64,000 nucleotides of DNA from Salvia splendens (lineage: Eukaryota > Streptophyta > Magnoliopsida > Lamiales > Lamiaceae), in contig NC_056033.1 of NCBI RefSeq assembly GCF_004379255.2, forward strand, positions 24,668,209 to 24,732,208. Reading direction: 5' to 3'. The position numbers and the translations under genes are program-made. Numbering within the stretch: position 1 is the first letter of the stretch; the number at the start of each line of letters is the position of its first letter. Of the stretch, positions 44,136 to 55,264 are shown one piece after another. The notes below the pieces were generated by a model. It was not told the origin of the DNA. It ran no database searches and saw nothing but the letters and a program-made list of their open reading frames with translations.

Positions 44136-46470
44136 ATGAGCAGAGGCTCACGGTTTGGACACTGGGGTAACTCATCTGGGTGGAGGAACGATCAGTTTAC
44201 ATGGAAGGTCAGGGACACAGCGTCTACGGTCACCACCAGATCGGGATTATCTACGGGAGATCCATTTCTGTTTGGTTCGGAGAGTGACGACGATTGGAGT
44301 TCGTCAAGAAAGGAGGATCCAAAGTCAACTTCAGAAACAAATACAGAGGATGCAGAGATCAGAGACATGGCACACGTAGTCGATCCAGATCCGGAGATCG
44401 GTTCGCTCACTGCCCATCTAGATGGTGAGCCAGCTCAGGCTATAGTTATGAATCCGCGTCAGAGGGCCATCGATATTAAGACAAATGTGTTAGGCATTCT
44501 ACCGACGTTCTCTGGACGTAGGAACGAGTGTCCATACGAGTTCCTAAATGGGTTTAGCAAGCTGTGCAGTATTCAGAAAAGGCCCAACGATGCGACAGAG
44601 AAAGATTACCGCCTACGTGCAATTCCGTTCGCCCTGAAGGGAGAGGCTAACACATGGCTACTGAGGCTACCTCCGGATTCCATCCGAACATGGAGGGATT
44701 TCAAGTTGGAGTTTCTAGATTACTTTTTCCCTTCAATCAAGACCAACTCTCTCAAGAAAGAAATTGTGGAGTGTAAGCAGGAGTATGATGAGTCTCTTAG
44801 TCAGTATTGGTCGCGGTTTAAAGGATTGTTAGATGCCTGCCCAAATCATAGAATGATCGAGACAGAGATTTACTATCTGTTCTATGAAGGAGCAAACCCT
44901 GAGTCAAAGGATTTGATAAATTCCTCTAGCGGGGGAAATTTCACGAAGAAAAAGGGAAGTGAAGCGAGAGAGATCTTGGGAAAGTTGATAGAGGCCAAAA
45001 AGGCGTACGACAACCCGAGGATTGTTATGATGAGGGGGTCAGCAAATGAACTGAGAAAGTAGGATGACGAGAGGGTCGAGGCGAGAATAGATGGGCTTGA
45101 GAAAGCACTCTTGAATGCAATCGAGAAGACTAATCCACCAGTCTCACAAGAAAAAGAAAAGCCTCTAGGTCCAAGAGAAATTTCACCCCAGCAATATTAT
45201 GGTCCTCAAGAAGGAGATTACCAGGCCCAAGTTAATGCGATGGGGAGTTGGAACCCAGATGGAAGTTGGAATCCAGGGAGACAGAGGGATGCACCATGGC
45301 GAAACCATCCCAATTTCAGATGGTCTGACAACGATCCGAACCAGCCACCTCCGCAACAGAACGCCCAGTTGACGCATCAACCAAAAAGGCAGACTAACTG
45401 GTATGGGAGAAGTCAGGAGGGGCAGAACAATTGGAACAACCAGAACCAGGGAGATCACTCTAATTGGGGAAACATGAATATAAACCACCAGGGGAATTCT
45501 TATGTACCGCCACACCAAAGAAACTACCGCGGAAATTATCAGAATACCCAAACCACTTACCAGGGAAACCAAGGGCCAGGAAATCAGTACACCAACAGTT
45601 AGGAGGTCAGGGGAACTTTCGCCAGAACCAGGGTTCTGGACCGAGTCCCAGCCAACCCAATTCTAAGCCACCAAAGAATATTGATGATATGGTGCATGTT
45701 CTAGTCAGTTCGGAACAACATATGCAGAACAACTTGCAAGCTAACAATGACGTGGTGCATAAGCTTCAAGACGCTCAGTTAGAGCAGAAGACAGCAATGG
45801 ACATGTTGGCTAAACAATTGTCCCAGATCGCAACTTCCTTGAGCGAGATGCGAGGGAACGAAGGAAGGGTTCCTGTCTCAATAAGGCCACCAGAGAGAGC
45901 TAACATCAGTCAATTCACTTTAAGATCTGAGTGAGGCTATGAAGGTCCAGCGATGAGAAAGAATGAAGAGACACCGCCCGCGGACGACGGAAAAGGGAAG
46001 AACTCAGCTCCCAAACTTGGAAACTCGAAGGGGACAGTGCCGTAAGAAGAGATGACCTTCGGGATGGTGATCTGGAGAAACCGCTACCTAGTGAAGCTGA
46101 ACCATTTTTCCTAGACCCAGAGCCGGAAGCAGAGAATGAATTAGCAAAGGAGGAAACAGACGAGCTTCCAGCTGAAGGACCTACAAGTCCAGGGAAGCAA
46201 TTGAAACCATTTCCGCACCGAGGAGAGGCTAAGAAGAAGAAGGCTGAGCCGGTGGATTTTATGGACATCTTTGGGAAGTTGAAGAGAAACCTGCCGTTCT
46301 TACAAGCTTTGAAGCTACACGTCTTCAGCAAATTCATCAAGGAATTCATAGCTAGAAAGACAAGACCCAGTGGGAAGATCCTGATTGGAGAGTACGTGTC
46401 AGCAGTAATTCAGAAACGCATGATGCCTTCGAAACGCACTGACTCAGGTATGTTCTCCTTACCCATTTCC
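44136..46470 (+). pseudogene. Gypsy-A (Athila-like) gag
   Basis: Chosen start is the ATG at 44136, which follows a TTTGCAG, 85 bp after the PBS. The retrotransposon-gag domain is at about 44530-45030 (LKGEANTWL, WRDFKLEFLDYFFP, QYWSRFKGLL). A Gln/Asn/Trp-rich linker follows (45190-45700), then a helical region (45730-45880), then the NLPFLQALK segment that borders protease. Breaks: TAG at 45060, a frameshift near 45590, a TGA at 45932, and further frame changes to 46200. Gag would form the virus-like particle; there is no zinc knuckle, as usual for Athila. Confidence 0.9.
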
Positions 46471-46925
46471 ATTGGTGATTTCAGAATTGAGCATGCTATG
46501 TGTGATTTAGGGGCATCGATAAATGTTTTACCGCTTTCCATATACAAAAAGTTGGTAGGAGTAGGGATGGTGGATACAAACGTGGTGATCCAATTGGCGG
46601 ATAGGTCGTGCATTTGTCCCGAGGGAGTTATAGAAATGTTATAGTCAAAGTGCATGATTTTTTGTATCCGGTCGATTTCCATGTTATTAGAATGAGTGAT
46701 AATGAATCTGCTGAGTCTAGTGGTGTGCTCTTAGGAAGATATTTTCTGCGTACCGCTAAGACCATTATCGATGTTTTTGATGGGACAATATGCCTGGACT
46801 ATAATGGGGAAAAATATACATTTAGCATAGATGAAGCAATGAAGAAACCTCTAGATGTAGAGAATTTGCATGCTATCGATGTTATTAACCCCCTGGTCTA
46901 GGAATATCTTGAGACCGAACTGATG
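46471..46925 (+). pseudogene. Gypsy-A protease region
   Basis: HAMCDLGASINVLPLSIYKKL carries the Athila-type DLGA active-site motif in place of DTGA. A one-base loss in the AAATG run near 46636 shifts the frame; it continues through LGRYFLRTAKTIIDVFDG to 46901. Stops follow in the protease-RT linker. It would process gag-pol. Confidence 0.82.
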
Positions 46926-48700
46926 TAGGAGCAGATTGATAATTCAGAGTTAAGCCACTCTATTGACAGTGAGGTAGCTGGTTGGTGTGAGGCGATGCAC
47001 ATGAAGGAATTATCAGATGAAGAGCTAGCCGAAGCTATATGAGAATTTTGTAAAGATCCAAAGTCAGCCAGGTCAAGGGAATCAGCCCACGTGGCTAGTA
47101 TGGAAAGTTCCTCCGGGTCTGGGAAGGGAATGACAACAGATGCTACAAAAAAGAATCCCTTGCCCCAGGAAACAAGTACCCCCAAGAAGGGACTGAAAAC
47201 TCTCCCACCAGGCCTTAAGTATGCCTATCTAGAAGGAAATGAGTCTTTCCAGGTCATCGTCAACAGCAACTTGACCGTGGAACAAGAAAAAGACCTACTT
47301 GAGGTAATCAGAAGGAATAAAAAGGCAATAGGATGAACTCTCTCAGACCTAGTAGGGATCAGTCCGGATCTTTGCATGCATCATATCAGGTTGGAAGAAG
47401 GAGTTAAGGCCTGTAGAGATCCACAACATAAGCTAAATCCGAACATGAAGGAAGAAGTTCTGAAAGAAGTTTTGAAGCTGCTTTCTCTAGGCATCATTTA
47501 CTCCATACTAGACAGTGAATGGGTTAGTCCGGTTCACAGGGTGCCTACAAAAATCAGGAATTCAGGTAGTTAAGAATGACAAGAATGAATTGGTGCCCAC
47601 TCGACTTGTCACTGGGTGGAGGATGTGCATCGATTACAAGAAACTGAATGAAGCAACCAGGAAGGATCATTTTCCTCTACCCTTCATTGATCAGATAGAG
47701 AGGCTGGCAAGAAAACAATATTTTTGTTTCCTAGACGGATACAGTGGGTACTTCCAGATCTATGTAGATCCCGAAGACCAAGAAAAGACTACGTTTACGT
47801 GTCCCTTCGGCACGTACGCTTATAGAAGGATGTTGTTTGGGCTGTGCAATGCGCCAGACACTTTTCAACGCTGCATGATGAGCATCTTCTCGGATCTACT
47901 GGAGGATTGTATCGAGATTTTCATGGATGATTCCACCGTATATGGGAACTCTTTCGAGTCATGTTTAGCTAGCCTGGACGTAGTATTGAAGAGATGCAAG
48001 GAAAAGAATTTGGTCCTTAATTTTGAAAAGTGTCACTTCATGGTACCCGAGGGAATCGTCTTGGGGCATGTTGTCTCAGATAAGGGCATACAGGTAGACC
48101 AAGCAAAGTTTGATGTGATTTCAAAATTGCCTTATACGAATCAGAAAGAAGTTAGAGGATTCCTAGGGCATGCAGGGTTTTACAGACGTTTCATAAAGGA
48201 TTTCGCGAAGATTGCTCAGCCGCTCACCCATCTGTTGCATAATGATGTTGATTTCATCTTCGACGAAGAGTGTAAAAAATTCTTTCAGCTATTGAAGGAT
48301 AAACTAATATCTGCCCCTATCATCAGAGCACCCGACTGGAGTCAGCCGTTCGAAATAATGTGTGATGCGAGCGATTTCGCAGTGGGTGCGGTACTAGGTC
48401 AAAGAATCGATGGAAAAAGTTACGTGATCTTCTATGCCTCGAAGACACTCAACCAGGCCCAGAAAAACTATGACACCACAGAAAAGGAAATGTTAGCTGT
48501 TGTGTATTCATTTGAGAAATTTTGACCATACTTACTGGGTCGAGAGTGATTGGTTTTACCGACCACGCAGTTTCAAGTACTTGATGGCGAAGAAAGAATC
48601 CAAGCCGAGGTTAATCCGTTGGGTGTTACTTTTGCAGGAATTTGATTGGACAGTCAGAGACAAAAATAGGACAGAACAAAGTGGCTGACCATTTGAGTCG
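46926..48700 (+). pseudogene. Gypsy-A reverse transcriptase and RNase H
   Basis: The pre-RT linker (46926-47340) includes a Lys/Pro-rich stretch and stops at 46927, 47039 and 47334. RT starts with HHIRLEEGVKA, then WVSPVH, then a frame change near 47560. The palm is open: GWRMCIDYKKLN, FLDGYSGYFQI, PFGTYAYRRMLFGL and FMDD at 47920-47931. RNase H follows with MCDASDFAVGAVL and [12 protein letters not shown]; a frameshift at about 48522 breaks FEKFRPYL. The thumb/connection LGHAGFYRRFI is intact. Best preserved part of the element. Confidence 0.9.
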
Positions 48701-50167
48701 GATTTTCCAGGGAGAGACGGAAGAAGCTATACCAGACTCGTTTCCAGAAGAACATTTATACTACATGGAAGAATCTCCTAGACCTATCAGCTGGGAGGAA
48801 ATAATGGCAATAACGGGTCCAGGAGATGCTGAGAAAGGGAAGTGTCAGCTGAATGCTGAACCATGGTTCGCAGACCTGGCAAATTACTTGGTCACAGGAG
48901 AGGTGCCCAGTTCACAAGAAATTTTCCGGGCCCAGAAGATGAAGCTTAAAAGCGAGGCGAAGTATTATTTCTAGGACGATCCTTATTTATGGAGGATGGA
49001 AGCTGACCAGGTGATCAGGAGATGTATCCCTGAATGGGAACAGAGGGACGTGCTTAATCATTGCCATGCATTGGCATGTGAAGGTCATTTTGGACCAAGG
49101 AAGACTGCGTGAAAAGTCCTGGACAGTGGATTTTATTGGCCTACATTACACAAGGACTCTTTTGAATTCTGCCAAAACTGTGAGAGATGCCAGCAAACTG
49201 GAGGAATTTCAAGGAGAGATGAGATGCCGCAAGTCCCAGTAATCATTTGCAAAATTTTCGACGTCTGGGGAATGTACTTCATGGGTCCATTTCCATCTTC
49301 GTATGGAAATACATACATCCTTGTGGCTGTAGATTATGTTTCAAAATGGATAGAAGCCAAGGCTACCACGTGTTGTGAAGCCAAAGAGGTGGATAAGTTT
49401 CGTAGAGATAACATTTTCAACAGGTACGGTGTGCCCCGAGCTATTATATCTGACGAAGGGATGCATTTCCTTAACCGAACCATAAAAGCTCTGATGAGGA
49501 AATACGGGGTCCACCACAGGCTTTCAACTCTGTATCATCCTCAGTCTAATGGACAAGCAGAGATCTCAAACAGGGAGATCAAGGCCATATTGGTAAAGAC
49601 AGTGAATCCGTTAAGGAAGGATTGGAGTAAGAGGCTTGGTGATGCATTGTGGGCCTACCGGACATCATACAAAACGCCTATTGGAATGTCACCCTACAGG
49701 TTGGTGTTTGGCAAGATGTGTCATCTGCCCGTAGGAGTGGATCACAGAGCATACTGGGCGGTCAAGAAGATTAATATGAGACCCCAATCTTGTGAGGAAG
49801 AGAGGAAATTGCAACTGCAAGAGCTGGAGGAGTTAAGGCTGAGTCATATGAGTCCGCAATGTGGTACAAAGAGAAGACGAAGCTCTGGCATGACAAAAAT
49901 CTCCGGGTCAAGGAACTCCAAGTAGGGCAGAAAGTGCTCCTTTTTCAGTCTAGGCTCAAGCTGATGCCTGGGAAGCTGAAGTCCAAGTGGATCGGGCCAT
50001 ACACTATTGATGGCCTTCGAGCAAACAGAGCTGTGGAAATCCAGGGCAGTGCCTTAAACTCTACTCCTTTCCTTGTTAATGGTCATCAGGTAGAGGTTTT
50101 TAGGGATAATTCTGAGTTGTGCGTAGTAGAGGAAGTGCCACTACGCGCACTCTCTGTTATCGCCTAA
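48701..50167 (+). pseudogene. Gypsy-A integrase and pol C-terminus
   Basis: Zinc-binding H2C2 segment at 49050-49200 ([22 protein letters not shown]), then the catalytic core. The first catalytic Asp of the usual GIDFMGPF motif is Tyr here (TAC at 49275-49277). The second Asp (IISDEG) and Glu ([10 protein letters not shown]) are present. The C-terminal part [11 protein letters not shown]...KLKSKWIGPYTI is in another frame from 49859 and ends TAA at 50165. Stops at 48972 and 49110 and a frame break near 49850. Integration would not work. Confidence 0.88.
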
Positions 50168-50749
50168 TCGGTCTGATGAGTAAGTGCTTTCGACGAATTC
50201 CTGGGTCAGGTAAATGGAATTTTCAACCTATACACTGAACCAGGGGATCTCGAAGAGCACTCAATTGAATGTGTAAATAGTTTAATTGCTTTTATAAACG
50301 AAAAAAATGTCAAACAAAGAAAAAAAATTCTAATCTTCCAAAAATATTTTCGAAACACCAGGCTCCTTAGGGAAATTGTTTTGTCACAGTTTGAATCCTT
50401 GACCTGGGAGTCTGGCGTTTCATTTTTATTGCTTTTTATCTAAGTGTGTGTTGTGGAGAGTAGCCTTTACATGGGGCAGAGAGATTTTAGTTTGGGAGGG
50501 AAGTGGTTAAGTTTTGAATTTCAAATTCTCACTCTATGGGAAGACATACGGTTGCTTACATCACGCCTGCAACCGCCTGCAACCGTTCCCATCCCTATCT
50601 AAAATACCTATCTCCCTCCTTTTATTTTATTTTCTTAAAACCAAATTCCCTCTCACTCTAAAAACCCCAAATATTTTCTCTCGCAATTTCCGTAGTTGTC
50701 TAACCCTAATCGGATGATTTTCTTCCAAGTTCTTGAAAAGATTCAGGTC
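50168..50749 (+). other. Gypsy-A spacer between pol and ORF3
   Basis: Non-coding, AT-rich. Athila elements commonly have such a spacer before a third ORF made from a spliced RNA. Acceptor-like ATTTCCGTAG (50686-50695) and AAGATTCAG (50738-50746) precede the ORF3 ATG. No other feature seen. Confidence 0.6.
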
Positions 50750-51115
50750 ATGGAGAACAAATCGAAAGCAGGGAAACCCACCACATCTGCCGACTCCGAT
50801 GCGGTAGCATTCATGTCAGATCTGGTACAAAAATTAGGCAGTACAGATGAAGCGATGAAGGCCTTCACCCTGTTCACGACGATGATGGAGAAAACAAAAC
50901 CTACCGCGTCAGCATCCACCACAACCGCCGCACCACCACCGTCGATTCCGAAAGATTCGACGGCCCAGCCCGTTATTGTACATGCAGGAGCCTAACCGTC
51001 CACCAGTGCATCAGAGAAAGATGCCGCAGTAGGCGAAGAATAGGGAAGAGAGGCGGATCTGGCTGCGGGGTTGGAGCAATTGGCGGTTGGTGACCAAAGG
51101 TTAGCACATACTGGT

Positions 51116-51350
51116 GAGGGGGAAACCCCTGTTTCTGTTGACGGTGTGATTGAGGGGGAAACCCTTGCTGTTACTGAAGGTGTTTCGGAGGGGGAAACCC
51201 CTGTTTCTGAGAAAGTTGTTGAGGGGGAAACCCCTGAAAAGTTTGTGTGCAGTAGAGCCCTTGTTATTGATCAGTTGGTTGCGGAGGGGGAAACCCCTGT
51301 TTACTTTGAGGGGAGGACCCCTAGTTTGTCTGAGGGGGGAGAGGCCCCCA
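51116..51350 (+). repeat. EGETP repeats / repeated stem-loops in ORF3
   Basis: GAGGGGGAAACCCCTG or variants start at 51116, 51152, 51188, 51221, 51284, 51308 and 51332, always in the same codon phase. Each codes for EGETP or a relative. At RNA level each can fold as AGGGG-GAAA-CCCCT, a 5-bp stem with a GNRA-type loop. Units 6 and 7 differ in protein sequence (EGRTP, EGGEAP) but still pair. Confidence 0.75.
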
Positions 51351-52144
51351 TTACTGATGATGTTTCAGAGCCCAATGAGAGTGGGCTGAATTTAGTGATA
51401 GATCTGGACAAGAATCCGGAGGGTGCAGACTCACTGGTGGATAAAAGAGAGGCCAGGCGTAGGGCCCGATGAAGTTTGCGGGACGAGATCGAGGATCCAT
51501 CCTTACCCGCGGAAGAGGGAAGCCTAGCCCTGGGAATAGAGGGAGAGTTGCAGGAAGAAACCCCTAGGTCTAGCGAGGAGGAAGATGATGCGGAGGAGCG
51601 CCGCCTGGCAGCAGAACGAAAAAGAAAGGGCAAGAACGCTGCCACATCCCGGACCAAGAAAGCTAAGAAGACTGCGGCGGGCAGATCTGAGGAAGCTCCA
51701 CTCCCTGCCTCTACTAAAGTTCCCTTCGCCAAGGAATGAGCTGCTCCTCCATCGGATAGCGAGTCCGAAGAGGAAGAGATGGATGAACCAGAGGAGGTGT
51801 TGAATTTTGAACCAGCAGAAGTCTGGTTGACGAAGGGATTGTTGGAAGCTATGGGAAAGTTTGAGGATCCTAAGAGAGCGGCAATGTACAAGGAACGGTG
51901 TGGTTCTGGCAAGCTAGCGAAATCCGAGAAATGATATGATCGGGAAGAGTTACGGGAGATAGACTCCGATGAGGAGTTTCGTCAGTACATCGGTGCAATC
52001 AGGTTTGATTGGCTTTTAAAGCATAGTGACGCGGAGGTGCCAACTGCGTTGGCTCGGGAGTTTTTCTCCACTTTCCTGGATGCAGACTCTATCACTTTCC
52101 GATTGTTTACAGAGGAGCTGAAATGAGTATCCGAGAATGGTCCC

Positions 52145-53721
52145 CGATAAGGCTAATTTCATGCATAGGTCTAGTGGATAAATTCATAGATTTACTGGGT
52201 CTAACACACGTTTTAAGCTAGGTGGGTAGAAGAATTTTGCCAGGTCCAGGAAAAGAAGAGGACAATCACATGTCCGAGGAAACTGGCGAAGAAGTGAGCA
52301 TTGTGGAGGAAAATTGCAAGACAGAGGAAATCTCGGAGCTGAAGGGTAGAATGGAGATTTCTACGAAGGCTTCTAGAAGATTATGTCTGCGCCTATATAA
52401 GGAAGGAAGCATGCATTCTAGAAGGACCTTCTCGGTGGAGGCCTGGTTACGGATTGTAGCTAGGAGCTCACTTTTTTCTTACACACTTGGGTTCTCTTTG
52501 GGAAATTCGGGTCACGGCTGGGTTCGCTTCCTGTTTACTTTAGTTCCATTTGGGTGTAACACCGTCCTGTCGAGGGCGAAGAAACAATTTCCAGTTTATT
52601 TCTCGTATTTTGTGGATTTCACCGAGCTTCGCTGTTCGGAGCTCGACTCTCTGTTTTTATCGAATATTTTTGTGTTTAATGCAAGTTTAATTTTTTGTTA
52701 TGTCATTGATGTTGATTTCTGATTTCACTCCTGTGATTTTCTGGAGTTTGAGTTAGTTTACTTGTGTTGGATGCGTTTCGCAATTGCTCACTGAATCTGT
52801 GCAGAGTAATGGCTGGATCGGGTTGATCAGAGTTTGTTGGTGGTTGAATCGGAGGTTTAAATTCGGTGTTGTAGCTGATTTGATTAGAATCGTTTGAATT
52901 CGGTGTTGATCTGAGTATATCTGTTAGATCAGAAGATATGGAGTTGATTGAGGTTGTTGTTTGGTTCAGATCGTTTGGATCCGGAGTGGATTAAGCATCC
53001 GACGTGAATCTGAGTAGAGTTGGTTTAAATTTATGCCTATCCTTCGTGTTTTCATTTCATTCCGTCTAGTATATGTAGATCTGTGTTATTTCCGGTTTGT
53101 TGTAAGTTTTCGACGACCCAACTTTTATATTCTGTTCGAATCATGGTACGCGCTCTGTTTTCTTCATCTGCGTTTTTGATTCATTTAAAAAAATGCATGT
53201 TGTTGTTAGTTAGAGTTTCAGTTTGTTATTTGCAGCCTTTCTGCCGTACTTGCTAATTCTGGAATTATGGTCCCCACTGTTATATGCTTCCTGTCTGGTT
53301 CTATTAGGTAGCCGTTTACACGGTCTAGGAAGGGAATTTAATATCCCGTAGTCTTGATGATGTTTGATCTCAACATGTTTACAGTTTCCTAGGTCTAGTG
53401 TTTACATTTCTTGCCTAGGTCTAGTCGTAGTTAAACCTCAACCTAGTTTGCGTAGCAGTAGCCGCCCTTGTCCAAAGTTTCTAAATGCTTTCTTACGTGT
53501 CCATCTTCGTGGGATCGACCCCTGCTTCTCTATACTAATCCATAGTATTCGGGTTGAGGGATCTTTGAATGGGAGTTTAGTGTGCCCAACGACAAAGCAT
53601 TCCGTGTTCTCTTGAGTTCCTAGACCAAGTGATCTAGTGGATTCATAGGACTTGGCATCTCGACCTAGCATAACACCAGAAGCACGCACGAGCACTTTTG
53701 CTATTTGCCTCACACACTTCA
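52145..53721 (+). mobile_element. Gypsy-A solo LTR (1577 bp), TSD GTCCC
   Basis: Starts CGATAAGGCTAATTTC (first T mutated to C) and ends CACTTCA, flanked by GTCCC at 52140-52144 and 53722-53726. It interrupts ORF3 of a member of its own family. TATA box TATATAA at 52394-52400. It is the only complete Gypsy-A LTR in the window. No PBS follows. Confidence 0.92.
52394..52400 (+). promoter_or_regulatory. TATA box of the Gypsy-A solo LTR
   Basis: GCCTATATAAGGAAGG, conserved with 36288-36295. Confidence 0.65.
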
Positions 53722-54810
53722 GTCCCTCTGGTTGGGTCTGTTTACCCGCGCAGAAGACGACGACAGTATTTGGAATGAGTGCGTGGTGGGACCATCGAAG
53801 TACACTATGGGATTCAAACCGCAGTCTGCTTGGGAGTTTATCACACATCCGAAAGTGGGACAGTTCAAGACTAGCTACTTGAAAGCCTTTCATATTGAAA
53901 ACCGAATCCTGCGTTTGCTCAGACGTTCATTAGCTACAACTTGATGGGGACTGCCAATTCTGCCTTGACCACGGCAGACCTTTATTTCACATGGTGCATG
54001 GCCAAGGGCGTGAAGGTGCACTTGGGCTATTGGTTGGCCCAGGCGTGTCACCAGATGGCTGCAAATCCCTCCCGCCACATGTATACATGTCACCTTCTCG
54101 GAGCTTACCTTCAGCGAAATACAATCATGAAGATTGCCAAATCAGTGCCGGAGATATTGATGTGTGGCCCCCCCGAATTATTCAATGTTGATTACTTCTT
54201 CAACAAGGGTTTATTGTACATGCATGGGAAAGATGTTTGCTTTTATGAGGTAGGCAGAGCGGAACCCCTAGTGAAGCCGAAATAGGACAGTGTTGAAGCG
54301 GTGGCCAATGCAGAGTATAACGAGATGAGAAAGGAGATGGGCACGATACAGATGGAATTGGGTGAAGTTAGAAAGGAAATGGGGTTGATGCGGAAGGAGC
54401 TTGGTGATGTCAGGGACGAGTTAAAGGTCCTCAGGGACAGTATTATTGAGCTGGCGGGGAGGTCATCCGCTTAGAATGATCGTATGGCAGAGGCCGAGAC
54501 ATTGATGATGATGATGACAAAGTGGCTGAAGGAGAAGTTTCCCGAGTCCCAGAAGAAATTGCCCGCTGGACCCAGCAGTGTGTCCAAGCCGCCAGGGCAG
54601 GGAAGTTCTTCTCTCCAGCAGCCCCCGCCAGTTTCCAAACCCCTGTTAGCCCCGTCTGCATCTAAGCTCGTGTCAGTGAAGAAGCCAATATCGAAACCAA
54701 GTGAGAAGAAGGAGGAGAAGCCGGAATCATCGGCCAGGAAGAAAGCGAAAGTGACCCGACCCTACGTTCAACCCCAGTTTGGCTCCCGCGGGGGCCAAAC
54801 CCCAAATTGA

Positions 54811-55264
54811 GACCCCCCTTGACCAAGTAACTTTACTTTCAGTTTTTCTTTATTTTCTTTCAGTTTTTAGATGTTTATGTGTTTGCTGTTTTATGTTTAT
54901 GCTTTGTTTAGTTTTTTCCAGCATGCCTTTTGATGTATCTAGTTGTCTGCGTTTTATGTGTCTTCTCCCAATTAGCCCGTTGCTCGGTCTAAATGTGAGA
55001 AGTTTGTGTTGCTTTTGGGCATGTTTTGGGTTTTGTTCTATTGTAATTTCTACCACTTAGCCCGTTGCTCGGTCTAAGTGTGAGAAGTTTGTTTTTGTTA
55101 TGTGTTTTGTGTTTTGTTGTAATTTGTTATTACTTCCCTGTTTCCCTCATTCACTAGGATATCTTGGGGACAAGCTTGAGTGAAGTGGGAGGGGGAGGGA
55201 GTAGTACAGCTTGTGTTTAATGTGAATAAGAGTCCCTAGGTCGAGTTTTATTTTTATTTTTTTT
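54811..55264 (+). other. Gypsy-A 3' UTR with direct repeats
   Basis: T-rich, non-coding. A 36-bp segment starting TTAGCCCGTTGCTCGGTC is present at 54972-55007 and again at 55057-55092, 85 bp apart, with two differences. A purine tract GTGGGAGGGGGAGGGAG ends near 55200. The expected 3' LTR does not follow: a Gypsy-T LTR begins at 55265. Confidence 0.7.

Larger units (their letters stand above)
50750..54810 (+). pseudogene. Gypsy-A ORF3, env-position protein, split by a solo LTR
   Basis: ATG at 50750 begins a frame that can be followed to 52139 with stops at 50993, 51044, 51470, 51737, 51932 and 52123. It resumes after the nested LTR at 53727 and ends TGA at 54808, with frameshifts near 53740 and 53920. 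Layout: short helical N-terminus; Glu/Gly-rich repeats (EGETPV); a basic/acidic linker; a folded region (WLTKGLLEAMGKFEDPKR, then ADLYFTWCMAKG, HMYTCHLLGAYLQ) like the domain plant annotations call putative plant transposon protein; a coiled coil (MRKEMGTIQMELGEVRKEMG); a Lys/Pro-rich tail. No signal peptide or membrane segment is evident, so an envelope role is unproven. Confidence 0.8.

Noticed and set aside
45183..46349. Long minus-strand frames (129 and 144 codons) opposite Gypsy-A gag
   Set aside because: Mirror images of the Gln/Asn-rich and Glu/Lys-rich gag coding strand; no independent support.
54779..55060. Hydrophobic 93-codon frame after ORF3 as a transmembrane envelope tail
   Set aside because: It overlaps the ORF3 end in another phase and runs into the T-rich 3' UTR; T-rich DNA gives Phe/Leu/Cys-rich chance frames.
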